Source of the DNA: Nocardia acidivorans NBRC 108247
GTDB lineage: Bacteria > Actinomycetota > Actinomycetes > Mycobacteriales > Mycobacteriaceae
NCBI RefSeq assembly: GCF_001625085.1
Contig: NZ_BDAW01000053.1
Span: 1-32,062 of the forward strand
Length of the DNA stretch: 32,062 nt
Direction of reading: 5' to 3'
The notes under the pieces were generated by a model that did no database searches, had not been told where the DNA came from, and saw nothing but the letters and a program-made list of their open reading frames with translations. Position numbers and translations under genes: made by a program. The number at the start of each line of letters is the position of its first letter. Positions within the stretch are counted from its first letter, which is position 1. This document shows positions 15,467 through 23,484 of the stretch, piece by piece.

Positions 15467-16456
15467 TCACACTCCGCCCGGACGCGGAATACCGCGGGCG
15501 AGTTCGGCGGCGCTCGCCAGATGCGAACCGGCACGGCGCATCTGGGCAGCGGCGGTGGTTCCGGCCGCCGCCGAGCTGCCGTAGGCCGCGCGGGTACCGG
15601 ATGATCCGGTCGCCGAATTCCGGGCCGCACGCGTGCCCTTGGTGAGCATTGCCGCCAGACCGCCGGCTACGGCCGCGACGGCCAGGCCGATGGGCAATGC
15701 CCACCACTTGGTGGCCGAACTGGAATCGCTTGCCGCCACACCGGATTCGGGTGCCGGAGTGGCCACCACCGCACCGCCCGGGGCCGCGCCCGGCACGGAG
15801 ACGTCCAGACCGCTCAATTGGCCGGCGATTTCCGGTGGCGCGGTGACGAATCCGTCCGCGGCACTCCAGCTGATATCCACGGGCGTGCCGTTCTGGCCCG
15901 CGAAGCGCTGGGTGTAGACACCGTTCGCGACCGTGGTGTCCGAGATGGGCGCACCCATCATGCCGTCGGTGGCGTGCAGATGCGACCAGGCGGTGCGGAT
16001 CGGGCCGCGCACCAGCCAGGCCCCGTGCTGCGGACTCCACTCGATGGTCGCCCCGTCGGGTGCGGAGAACTCGCTGTAGCGCGCGGTGCCCGCGACCGGT
16101 GCATCGGATTCGTCATTGGTCGGATAGCCCAGACCGGCATCGGCCCCGCCCAGCGCCAGGTACTTGTCGAGGATGGCGCCGTACATCACCTTGGCCCCGG
16201 TCTCGGGGGAGTAGATCATCTTGCCGCCCTGGAAATCCTGTGCGGTGCCGTCCGATCCGAAGGCGTACACCTCGCCGACCTTCTGGCCCAGCGGCGTATT
16301 CGCGCCGCCCTTCTCGTTGTAGTGCGCGTCGATGGCGGCCCCCGCGCCGGCGGGTTGCGCCATCGCCACCGGGCTCACCAGCAGGCCCAGACCCGCGGCG
16401 GCGAACAGTCCGAATGCCGCACCGGCGGCGAAAACCGAGTTCTTCCAACGTGTCAT
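15467..16456 (-). CDS. LGFP-repeat envelope protein with signal peptide and C-terminal membrane anchor
   Basis: A 329-aa exported protein. Residues 1-33 are a signal peptide ending in VAMAQP. Residues about 45-200 hold three LGFP-type repeats, each starting with a loop such as TPLGQKVGEVYAF, AGLGYPTNDE or MMGAPISDTT and containing Gly/aromatic-rich strands. A Pro/Ala/Ser linker leads to a transmembrane helix near 249-270 (WWALPIGLAVAAVAGGLAAML, written here without flanks) and a basic, Ala-rich cytoplasmic tail of about 55 residues. LGFP repeats occur in mycolic-acid bacteria, often fused to mycolyltransferases, and are thought to hold proteins to the wall. AAGGAG precedes ATG 16456. It is the last gene of a three-gene operon. 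Confidence 0.88.
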   Translation of the reverse strand: MTRWKNSVFAAGAAFGLFAAAGLGLLVSPVAMAQPAGAGAAIDAHYNEKGGANTPLGQKVGEVYAFGSDGTAQDFQGGKMIYSPETGAKVMYGAILDKYLALGGADAGLGYPTNDESDAPVAGTARYSEFSAPDGATIEWSPQHGAWLVRGPIRTAWSHLHATDGMMGAPISDTTVANGVYTQRFAGQNGTPVDISWSAADGFVTAPPEIAGQLSGLDVSVPGAAPGGAVVATPAPESGVAASDSSSATKWWALPIGLAVAAVAGGLAAMLTKGTRAARNSATGSSGTRAAYGSSAAAGTTAAAQMRRAGSHLASAAELARGIPRPGGV

Positions 16457-16495
16457 GAGAGCTCCTTGTCAGAGTCGTCCACGATGGTGGGCGAG

Positions 16496-16756
16496 TCAGC
16501 GAATCTCGCCTGCCTTGGGCCGGGTCGCGAAGCCGGTGATCGCCGAGAGCACCGCGCCGACGATGCCGCCGCCGGCGACCTGCGCCAGAATCTGTCCGAA
16601 GTCCAATCCGCCGGACGTCGCGGCCTGGATGATGACGCCGGTGATACCGCCGCCCACCGCGCCGAGACCGCCGTTGACCACGGGGCCGAGCGGATTCTTC
16701 GACCCGCCGACGCCACCTCCGACCACGCCGCCGAGTAAACCGAGCAGCCATTCCAT
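16496..16756 (-). CDS. Small glycine-rich membrane protein, function unknown
   Basis: An 86-aa protein starting at ATG 16756 behind GAGGAGG. It opens with MEWLLGLLGG and consists of two hydrophobic, strongly glycine-rich stretches (GGVVGGGVGG, GGLGAVGGGITGVIIQAA and QVAGGGIVGAVLSAI) resembling glycine-zipper membrane helices, ending in a short charged tail. I do not recognise a named family; GlsB/YeaQ-like stress proteins are similar in size but not in motif. It lies 31 bp after a PRC-barrel gene and 39 bp before the LGFP gene on the same strand, so a shared envelope-stress role is inferred. An upstream in-frame ATG at 16813 lies within the PRC-barrel gene and is less likely. Confidence 0.75.
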   Translation of the reverse strand: MEWLLGLLGGVVGGGVGGSKNPLGPVVNGGLGAVGGGITGVIIQAATSGGLDFGQILAQVAGGGIVGAVLSAITGFATRPKAGEIR

Positions 16757-16787
16757 AGCAACTCCTCCTCGTAGTATCGGATCGAAG

Positions 16788-17231
16788 TTATGTCCGGTAG
16801 TCGTTTTCGTCACGCATACGGCGGGCTTCCGCGGTCCCGTAGGTCATGGGTTCCTCGGTACCCGTCTGAATCCGCTGGCGCCCAGCGGTATTCGTGGTGG
16901 TCATCCCGGCGCTGCGGCGCTGACCGCTGCTGTAGTAGGCCATCAGCTGCTGTTCGGACCGCGGGTCGATGCCCCCGTCCCGCTCGAGATGCGGCGCGGT
17001 GCGGATCTGCTCCTTGGCATAGGGCACCCGCAGACTCATATCGTCGGTGCCGTAACCGGCCCCTTCGAGCGGAATCAAGGTGGGTGCGCGGCCGCCCTCA
17101 CCCGCCATCGCCACCCAGGTCGGGACCCCGGACTCATTGTCGAGGTAGAAATTCTCCACCCGCCCGATCGCCTCTCCGGCCCTGTCGTAGACGGTGGCGC
17201 CGATCAGTTGTTCCAGGCTGGGGTTCGTCAT
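16788..17231 (-). CDS. PRC-barrel domain protein
   Basis: A 147-aa soluble protein. Residues about 5-80 form a PRC-barrel (LIGATVYDRAGEAIGRVENF, then WVAMAGEGGR and LIPLEGA), the beta-barrel fold known from RimM and photosynthetic reaction centre H subunit and used as an adapter in stress proteins. The rest is a hydrophilic, Arg/Thr-rich tail with no domain. AAGGAG precedes ATG 17231. It is first in an operon with the glycine-rich peptide and the LGFP envelope protein; regulation would come from the AT-rich region upstream, which holds tandem CTGAACGTTA boxes. The precise function is not known for such proteins. Confidence 0.88.
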   Translation of the reverse strand: MTNPSLEQLIGATVYDRAGEAIGRVENFYLDNESGVPTWVAMAGEGGRAPTLIPLEGAGYGTDDMSLRVPYAKEQIRTAPHLERDGGIDPRSEQQLMAYYSSGQRRSAGMTTTNTAGRQRIQTGTEEPMTYGTAEARRMRDENDYRT

Positions 17232-17708
17232 GTTCTCTCCTTACTGAATTCAGGAATGACTGACGGAAAACGCGATGCGATCAGCGGGTACCCGTGATCG
17301 ACGCTAACAAACTGGCAGCAATCGACATTTTAGAATCAGTTGCACGTCGGCGCGTTGAAATCGTTATTTCTCTATTGCTGAACGTTAACTGAACGTTAGG
17401 AATGGGCGGTGCCCACCGGGGCTCCCTGTCGCCGTCCGGGAGTACTCGGCACGGGACTGAAAGCGTGGCCGTGACCGGGGGATCCGACCGGTTCGCCCGG
17501 CGCGGAAACACCTCCGGCGCGACACGCTCAGCGGCGGATTGAATTTGCGCGCAGCCTGCCTTGCTGTGCGGCCTTGTTCCGCTATCGTTCATCGCACTGT
17601 TCGATGCTGCTACTGGCGCGCCAAGGCTGATTCGTCGATTCCGGAGCACACGGCCGGTGCGGCACTGTCCGAAGCGGGCCCCGACCGTCTCCGAAAGATC
17701 GAGGGAAC
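17232..17708. other. Divergent intergenic region with tandem CTGAACGTTA boxes
   Basis: A 477-bp gap between the PRC-barrel operon (-) and the GNAT gene (+) with no gene that I can support. Its left part (17310-17400) is much richer in A/T than the surroundings. Two identical decamers CTGAACGTTA lie at 17378-17387 and 17389-17398, an 11-bp period. The right part (17400-17700) is GC-rich and should hold the GNAT promoter; TTGTTC near 17573 is a possible -35 element but no clear -10 pairs with it. Confidence 0.55.
17378..17398. promoter_or_regulatory. Direct repeat operator candidate, CTGAACGTTA twice at 11-bp period
   Basis: Both copies are exact. On the minus strand the units read TAACGTTCAG, so GTTCA recurs every 11 bp, the spacing used by PhoP-type OmpR-family response regulators (Streptomyces PHO box GTTCACC; mycobacterial PhoP TCACAGC-N4 repeats). 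It is about 150 bp before the PRC-barrel gene. The regulator is inferred, not shown. Confidence 0.45.
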
Positions 17709-18383
17709 GTGCCTGTACCCCTTACTCTGACCGGCCGTCTGGTCCGGCTGGAACCCCTTGCGCCGCAGCATGCTTCGGGTATAGCGGAGGCAGCGGCGGG
17801 AAATCGTGACGAATACGCGTTCACCCCCGTCCCGCAAGGGGTGGACGAGTCGCTCGAGTATGTGGCGCAGGCGCTGGCCGGGCATGCCGCCGGGACATCG
17901 CTGGCATTCGCCATCATCGGGGTCGCCAGCGGGCGGGTGCTGGGGTCGACCCGGTTCACCAGATTCGACTATTGGCAGGGGCCGCTGGTGTGGCCCCTGG
18001 TGCACGGGCTCCCGCCGGGAGATCCCCTGATGGCGGTGCCCGATGCCGCCGAGATCGGGAACACCTGGCTGTCGCCGCAGGCGCGCGGGACCGGCATCAA
18101 CCTGGAGTCCAAGATGCTGCTGTTGCAGCACGCCTTCGAGACCTGGCGGGTGCGTCGCATCAGCATGCGTGCCGATGTGCGAAACCACCGCTCCCGCTTG
18201 GCGATCGAGCGACTCGGCGCGACCAGCGACGGCGTGCGCCGGGCGCATTCGCGCGGACTCGACGGTGAGGTGCGCAGTACCGCCTTCTACTCGATTCTGG
18301 ACGAGGAGTGGCCGATCGTCCGCGCCACCATCGAGGGTCAGTTCAGTGCGCGGCCGGTGCGCAACAGACTGATCGACGCCTAG
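17709..18383 (+). CDS. GNAT-family N-acetyltransferase (RimJ/RimL type)
   Basis: A 224-aa acetyltransferase of the kind that modifies protein N-termini, amino groups of small molecules or antibiotics. N-terminal LTGRLVRLEPLAPQHASGI is the usual first strand and helix. The acetyl-CoA site is QARGTGINLESKML, a QxxGxG/A-type loop, with WLSP before it, followed by IERLGATSDGVRR and the C-terminal FYSILDEEWP typical of the RimL-like group. GTG 17709 is preceded by GAGGGA at 4 nt. It is transcribed alone; a stem-rich region starts 32 bp after its stop. Substrate unknown. Confidence 0.88.
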   Translation: MPVPLTLTGRLVRLEPLAPQHASGIAEAAAGNRDEYAFTPVPQGVDESLEYVAQALAGHAAGTSLAFAIIGVASGRVLGSTRFTRFDYWQGPLVWPLVHGLPPGDPLMAVPDAAEIGNTWLSPQARGTGINLESKMLLLQHAFETWRVRRISMRADVRNHRSRLAIERLGATSDGVRRAHSRGLDGEVRSTAFYSILDEEWPIVRATIEGQFSARPVRNRLIDA

Positions 18384-18392
18384 ATTCGCGAC

Positions 18393-18398
18393 TATAAT
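18393..18398 (+). promoter_or_regulatory. Perfect TATAAT -10 box before the structured leader
   Basis: TATAAT occurs 10 bp after the GNAT stop and would start a transcript near 18405 with a leader of about 130 nt for the gene at 18538. No strong -35 is seen at 17 bp. In GC-rich DNA a perfect -10 hexamer in an intergenic position is suggestive. Confidence 0.5.
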
Positions 18399-18414
18399 TC
18401 CGAATGTCGCATTG

Positions 18415-18516
18415 GTCGGCCGTCGAGGAGATCTCTCCGAGTCAGGTGACTCGACGGTCGGCGGCACTTCGGAGCGCAAGTCAGCAACCGGGCGCGGGGT
18501 CGCTCAGCGCGACCCC
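18415..18516 (+). ncRNA. Structured 5' leader with terminator-like hairpin (candidate attenuator or riboswitch)
   Basis: A 13-bp stem (18415-18427 with 18450-18462, two G-U pairs) encloses a palindromic GAGATCTC and a GAGTC/GACTC mini-hairpin as alternatives. About 30 nt later GGGGTCGC/GCGACCCC (18496-18503 and 18509-18516, loop TCAGC) is followed by TCTTTCTC, then GGGAGAGG and the start codon at 18538. The order of aptamer-like fold, terminator-like stem, ribosome site suggests regulation. I could not match it to a known class. The first stem could instead end the GNAT transcript. Confidence 0.45.
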
Positions 18517-18537
18517 TCTTTCTCGAGGGAGAGGCGC

Positions 18538-19059
18538 ATGCCCGACCCCATGGCCACCAAGGTCTATCTCGCCGACAGGGTATCGGGCTCTCCCGCGCTC
18601 ACCCTGTTCCTGGTTCCCGATCCACGCGTCGCCGGCGGCAGCATGCTGCACCTGCTCGAACAAGCCCCGCTGACCGGCCGCATACCGCGCCCCAACGCCA
18701 CCCTGGTGGACTGGCTGCAGGTGCACGGCTCACCGGCGGTCCGCACCCGATTCCTGGCCTTCGGCCCCGGCACCCGCGATCCCGTGCGGACGCGCACGGT
18801 GCTGCGCGATCACTTCATCGCCGATCCCGCCCCGATGGGTCTGGACCTCGACGATCCCGAGGAGATCACCCGGCTCTCGCTGCTACCCGAACATCAGCTC
18901 GGCGCGCGCCGAATCGACGACTTCCACGATGCGGCGGTCCGCACCGCCATGCTCGCGGTCTACCGGCATTTCGGCGTGGACCGCCGCATACCGCTCATGT
19001 ATCACGGATTCGCCGAGCCCGAGGACGGCTGGTTCGAGGAGCCCGCGGCCGAGGCGTGA
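18538..19059 (+). CDS. Hypothetical protein, 173 aa
   Basis: Not recognised. The ATG at 18538 follows GGGAGAGG. The protein is soluble, mixed alpha/beta in character, without signal peptide or membrane segment: a beta-rich start (ATKVYLADRV, then LTLFLVPDPRVAGG), an acidic segment (GLDLDDPEEITRL) and a C-terminal helix (DDFHDAAVRTAMLAVYRHFG) followed by an acidic tail. Its 3' end overlaps the convergent MmyB-type gene by 58 bp. Behind it lies a perfect -10 box and a structured leader, so its expression is probably conditional. Codon use resembles the neighbours. An upstream in-frame start at 18412 falls inside the leader and is rejected. Confidence 0.75.
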   Translation: MPDPMATKVYLADRVSGSPALTLFLVPDPRVAGGSMLHLLEQAPLTGRIPRPNATLVDWLQVHGSPAVRTRFLAFGPGTRDPVRTRTVLRDHFIADPAPMGLDLDDPEEITRLSLLPEHQLGARRIDDFHDAAVRTAMLAVYRHFGVDRRIPLMYHGFAEPEDGWFEEPAAEA

Positions 19060-19619
19060 GCCCGCTCGGCCTCGGGTGAGGAGTCGAAGGGCACCACGGT
19101 GAGCAGCCACCAGGGCCGCCGTGGTGAGTGGAATTGGAAGGTCTGCACATACATCCGATGCTCGGCCCGAGTCTCCGGCGCGCGCATGAGCATGGTGCGC
19201 TCGGCCCGGTCGTCGGGTGCGGCGGTGTTCTGCCACAGCCGATCCCATTCGGGCGCGCGTCGGCACAGCGTGCGGATCTCCTCGCGCCGTTCCGGTGTCA
19301 CCAGTTCCGGGGCGCAGTCCCGGAAGGCCGACACCATGATCTGGGCCTCGGACTCCCAGTTGCTGAGCCGATAGCGGGACATGGGCTCGAGCATGATGGC
19401 GGTCAGGAGGTTCGCGCCGGGACCGGTGCCCGGAAAGAGTTTGCTGAAGGCGCTGTTCGCGGCCACTACGTCGAAGGCGCCGTCGTGCAGGCACGCCGGA
19501 TGCGTAAGGCTGTGCAGCACCGCGAGATCGGCGGGCGGAGGCCGGGAGGGGTCGAACACCCTAGGCAGTGTGCGGTACAACTCTTGCGATTTTCTTCGTA
19601 TCGGGTTAAGCCGGATCAC
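19002..19619 (-). CDS. MmyB-type ligand-binding domain protein lacking a DNA-binding domain
   Basis: The protein matches the MmyB-like ligand-binding domain normally found behind an XRE HTH in actinobacterial regulators: LHSLTHPACLHDGAFDVVAANSAF, PGANLLTAIMLEPMSRYRL, a Trp-Glu helix with MVSAFR, and RAPEWDRLW. The PAS-like fold binds fatty-acid-type ligands in studied members. The usual 70-90 residue N-terminal HTH is absent; upstream sequence is short and basic (RLNPIRRKSQELYRTL). The start is uncertain: GTG 19619 leaves room for divergent promoters, while ATG 19709 overlaps the SARP start codon. The C-terminal 20 residues, Ser/Ala-rich, lie in the overlap with the convergent gene. It is divergent from the SARP gene. 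Confidence 0.7.
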   Translation of the reverse strand: MIRLNPIRRKSQELYRTLPRVFDPSRPPPADLAVLHSLTHPACLHDGAFDVVAANSAFSKLFPGTGPGANLLTAIMLEPMSRYRLSNWESEAQIMVSAFRDCAPELVTPERREEIRTLCRRAPEWDRLWQNTAAPDDRAERTMLMRAPETRAEHRMYVQTFQFHSPRRPWWLLTVVPFDSSPEAERAHASAAGSSNQPSSGSANP

Positions 19620-19707
19620 AAGACTGGGTGTTGTCGCAGAATTTCTGCCATATTGAAGGCCTTGTTCGGTTCGGCTCGTCAGTGGGTAATGGGGGTGGTT
19701 CCGCGCC

Positions 19708-22700
19708 ATGGCGGTAACGCGGATCGGTGTGCTGGGACCGCTGCACATCAGTATCGACGGTCAACGAGTGCCTCCCGGGGCTCCGATGCAATGCGCCGTG
19801 CTGGGGCGGCTGGTGGTCGCGGGCGGGCGGGTGGTGCCCACCGATCGGCTCATCGACGATCTCTGGAGCGGTGATCCGCCCACCAAAGCCGTTGCCGCGC
19901 TCCAGGTCTATATCCACAATCTGCGCCGGATCTTCGAACCGGACCGGCCCCGCCGCGCCCAGTCCCGCATCATCGTCTCCGAATCACACGGGTACGCCCT
20001 CAATCTCGAACCCGAACAGGTCGACTCCTGGCATTTCGAACAGCTGCTGCACGGCCACGAATCGGCCATGCGCGATCCGGCGCAGCGCCCCGACCCGCTG
20101 GAACAGGTGCGGGTGCTCGATGCCGCGCTCGACTGCTGGCACGGCAACGCCTTCGAATCCTTCGCCGGAATGTCCTGGGCCACACAGGAAACCGCCCGGC
20201 TCGCGGCCCTGCGCCTGACCGCCGCCGAGTTGCGGGCGCAGGCCGCGCTGGAGGTGAACCGGCCCGCCGAGGTGGTGCTGGCGCTGCGGCCCATCTTCGC
20301 CGAACACCCCGGACGGGAGGAGTGCGCGCGCCTGCTCGCGCTGGCCCAGTACCGGCTCGGACAATCGCTGGACGCGCTCGCCACCGTGCGGCACAGCCGC
20401 GAATTCCTCACCCTGGAGTTCGGCGTCGATCCCGGACCCGGACTGCGGGATCTGGAGACGGCGATCCTCACGCACTCGGTGGATGCCGAACCGCCCGCCG
20501 CGCCGATCGTCATGCGCCGCGCCGATCCCGAACACGCGCCGGATGTCCTGCCGGACAGCGGTTACGGCGAACAGCGCACCGCCCTGCTGGCCGCCGCCGA
20601 GGCCGCGGCGGCCGGGCAGGTACGCCTGGTCTGGCTCGCCGGTGAGGCCGGTGCGGGCAAAACCACGCTCGCCGCCACCCTGGTCACCCAGCTGGCCGGG
20701 CGAGCCTGGACCACCGTCTTCGGCCGCTGCCCCGAGGTGGAGGGCGCACCGCCCGCCTGGGCCTGGGCCGAGGTGCTCACCGGACTCGATGCCGCCGATC
20801 CCGAAACCTATACCGTCTCCGACGCTTTCACGCTGGCCCGGCGCGTGGTGCGCTCCTGTCGCGAGCGCTCGGGCAACGGACCCGTGGCCATCGTGCTCGA
20901 GGATGTGCACGGTGCGGACGCCGCCACCCTGCAGGTACTGCGACAGGTGGTGAACTGGCTGCGCGATCGGCCCATCCTGATCATCGCCACGCTGCGCGGC
21001 ACCGAGGCCGGACCCGGCGTCCGCGATACCGCCGCCGCGCTGGCGCTGTTCACCGCCGACCGCATCGAACTCGACGGCCTCGATCTGGCCGGTACCCGCC
21101 GCGCCGCGGCCGCCGCCGGACTCACCCTGCTCGACGATCGCACCGTGGAACTGCTGCGCCGCCGCACCGGCGGCAATCCGCTGTTCGTCCGCGAACTGGC
21201 CAAACTCGTTGCCGGACAGGGCAGTACCGACGCGCTGCCGGACAGTGTGCGCGATCTGCTCGGCCGCCGCATCGCTCAGCTGCCCGCCGAGGTGATCGAA
21301 CTGCTGCGGCATATGTCGGTGTGGGGCGAGCACAGCGACGTCAATACCCTCGCCGCCTCGGCCACCCGCACCTGCGACACCGTCATCGATCTCATCGCCA
21401 CGGCGGAGGCCGCGCGCCTGCTGCGCACCGAACGCAGCGGTCGCATCGCCTTCGATCACGCCCTGGTGCGGGAAACCGTCTACTTCGACATTCCGGTGCT
21501 GCGCCGGGCCCGAATGCACTGGGCCGCTTTCGAACTCCTCTGTGAGCGGCTACCGGGTCCGGCGCGCGCGCCGCGATCGGTCTCGGCCATCGACGCGCTC
21601 GCGCACTCGGCGGGGGTTTCGGTGGCCGATACCGCCGCGCCGGTCGGGGGAGCGGGAAGCGCACCCGCACAACCCGATTCACCGTCGCAGGTCACCGCCA
21701 TGGACGCACTCGCGCATTCGGCCGGAATGCCCGTACCCGGTAGTCCGGCGGACGACATCGACGCACTGCACTGGACCGCCGTGCGCGCCAGCACGACGGC
21801 CGCCAAGGCGGGAGCGGCCGCGGAGCCCTCGGTCCTGCCCGGCGTCGATATCGACGCCCTGGCCCACCACGCCGCGCTCGGCGCGAATGCCGAAACCGCC
21901 GTGCGCGCACTCCAATTCGTTCGCGCCGCCGCGCGCCGCTGTGTACAGCGCGGGATGCGGGCCGATGCGGTACGGCGCTGGCGCTCGGTGCTCGCCCTGC
22001 ACGAACTGGCCGGGCACATCGCCCCCAAGGCCGCGCGAGAGGATCGCATCGCGGTCCTGGAGGCGCGCTGTGAACTGGTCACCGCCCTGGCCTACGACGG
22101 TCAGCACATCGCGGCCCGCGCCGCCCGCGAACAAGCCATCGAACTCGCCGAATTCCTGGGCGGCTCAGCGTTTCTCGCCCGCGCGGCGACCTGCTGGCCG
22201 ACCCCGCTGATCTGGTCGGTGCACGACTGGCACACCCCCGACCGGCGCATCCGGGAGCCGCTGCGCATTGCCCTGATGGACCCGAATCTCCCCGTCACCA
22301 CCAGGATTCGGGTCCACGTGACCGCCGTCTTCGATCGGGCCCTGGAGGATCTCGAGGCCACCGATCGCGCCGCGCGCGCCGCGAGCGAACTGGCCGCCCC
22401 CATCGCCGATCCGGACCTGCTCTGTACCGTGCTGAACGCACAGGCCTTCGCCGCCTTCGCGCGCGGCGGCTTCCTGCGCGCCGACGACCTGAAACGCCAT
22501 GCGGGACACATGCTCCGGATCGCCACCGATGCCGAACTCACCGAATTCCGCGCGCTCGCACACTATCTGCTGTTCCGCGCCGCCCTCGCCGACGCCGATC
22601 TGGTCGCCGCCGCCGACCACGCCCGCAGCGCGGGGGAATACGCCACCGACGGTCAGCTGCGTCATCTGCTCGATGCCATCGCACCCTTCGACATGGTGCT

Positions 22701-23373
22701 CGAGCTGCTGCGCGGCAATACCGACGGCGTGGAATTGATGCTCGCCATCGAACCCGCCGCGGCCGATCAGATCGTCGCGAATACCGAAGCGGGCGTACTC
22801 GAACCGGCCCGCGAACCCAATGCCCTGCATATCGGCATCGCCATCTCGCTGGCCTGGTTGCGCGAGGATATGTCCGGCTTCGTGGACGATCTGCGCGAAC
22901 GCGCCGCCGTCAAACCCGAACTGTTCATCGATGGCTACGCGCTGGCCCTGCTGCATTCCGGACAGGAGGAGCTGGCCCGGCAGGTCCTGTTCGAAGCGGC
23001 TCCGCTGGCCCCGCAGTTCTGGTCCACCTTCAGTTCGGTGCGCACCCGGCTCGCCATCGCCCTGGGCGATCGACCGTGGGCGCGGGTGCTGTACGACCAA
23101 CTGCTGCCGTACAGCGGGACCATCGCGGGCCTGGAGACCGGGGCGACCGTCCTGGGTCCGATGGATCACCGCCTCGCCGAACTCGCAGACTTCCTCGGCT
23201 ACCCGGAAAGCGCGGCCGCACACCGTGCTTCGGCCGAACAGCTGCTGCGGCGGCTGGAGGGCGATCTGGCCTTGCTCGCCGAACGCGGCGGCCCCAACCA
23301 GGTGCCGCGCCGCACCCATCAGGTCCGCGAAGTCTCCCTGAGTCAGATCTGCGGTCCCGGCCGGACCGACTGA
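19708..23373 (+). CDS. Large SARP/AfsR-type regulator with BTAD and AAA ATPase domains
   Basis: A 1221-aa transcription activator. Residues about 1-95 are an OmpR-type winged helix (IGVLGPLHISIDGQ, then LIDDLWSGDPPTKAVAALQVYIHNLR). Residues about 100-255 are the BTAD helical domain. From about 285 an AAA_16 ATPase follows with Walker A G312-EAGAGKT319 and a Walker B-like VAIVLEDVHGAD. The C-terminal 500 residues are helical and TPR-like, ending in a short basic tail. Between the ATPase and TPR part, a 100-residue insertion repeats DALAHSAG (from 625 and 662) before DALAHHAALG (713). Family members activate antibiotic or secondary-metabolite genes, but no cluster is visible here. Its divergent neighbour is an MmyB-type ligand-binding protein. 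Confidence 0.93.
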   Translation: MAVTRIGVLGPLHISIDGQRVPPGAPMQCAVLGRLVVAGGRVVPTDRLIDDLWSGDPPTKAVAALQVYIHNLRRIFEPDRPRRAQSRIIVSESHGYALNLEPEQVDSWHFEQLLHGHESAMRDPAQRPDPLEQVRVLDAALDCWHGNAFESFAGMSWATQETARLAALRLTAAELRAQAALEVNRPAEVVLALRPIFAEHPGREECARLLALAQYRLGQSLDALATVRHSREFLTLEFGVDPGPGLRDLETAILTHSVDAEPPAAPIVMRRADPEHAPDVLPDSGYGEQRTALLAAAEAAAAGQVRLVWLAGEAGAGKTTLAATLVTQLAGRAWTTVFGRCPEVEGAPPAWAWAEVLTGLDAADPETYTVSDAFTLARRVVRSCRERSGNGPVAIVLEDVHGADAATLQVLRQVVNWLRDRPILIIATLRGTEAGPGVRDTAAALALFTADRIELDGLDLAGTRRAAAAAGLTLLDDRTVELLRRRTGGNPLFVRELAKLVAGQGSTDALPDSVRDLLGRRIAQLPAEVIELLRHMSVWGEHSDVNTLAASATRTCDTVIDLIATAEAARLLRTERSGRIAFDHALVRETVYFDIPVLRRARMHWAAFELLCERLPGPARAPRSVSAIDALAHSAGVSVADTAAPVGGAGSAPAQPDSPSQVTAMDALAHSAGMPVPGSPADDIDALHWTAVRASTTAAKAGAAAEPSVLPGVDIDALAHHAALGANAETAVRALQFVRAAARRCVQRGMRADAVRRWRSVLALHELAGHIAPKAAREDRIAVLEARCELVTALAYDGQHIAARAAREQAIELAEFLGGSAFLARAATCWPTPLIWSVHDWHTPDRRIREPLRIALMDPNLPVTTRIRVHVTAVFDRALEDLEATDRAARAASELAAPIADPDLLCTVLNAQAFAAFARGGFLRADDLKRHAGHMLRIATDAELTEFRALAHYLLFRAALADADLVAAADHARSAGEYATDGQLRHLLDAIAPFDMVLELLRGNTDGVELMLAIEPAAADQIVANTEAGVLEPAREPNALHIGIAISLAWLREDMSGFVDDLRERAAVKPELFIDGYALALLHSGQEELARQVLFEAAPLAPQFWSTFSSVRTRLAIALGDRPWARVLYDQLLPYSGTIAGLETGATVLGPMDHRLAELADFLGYPESAAAHRASAEQLLRRLEGDLALLAERGGPNQVPRRTHQVREVSLSQICGPGRTD

Positions 23374-23484
23374 CGCCGGTTGTGCGGATCCCGTGGAGAT
23401 TCACCCACCCGGGAACCCGCGCGCCGTGCCGGGCGTCGAAACTGGTAGCGGTCGATCGTCGACCGGATACCGGGGAGGGATCAG

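Noticed and set aside
17610..18479. 289-codon minus-strand frame opposite the GNAT gene
   Set aside because: The GNAT fold is clear on the plus strand, and the antisense product is low-complexity Arg/Pro-rich.
18415..18516. SAM-I or SAM-IV riboswitch
   Set aside because: GCAACC is present but the surrounding conserved blocks of those classes are not, and the gene has no link to methionine.
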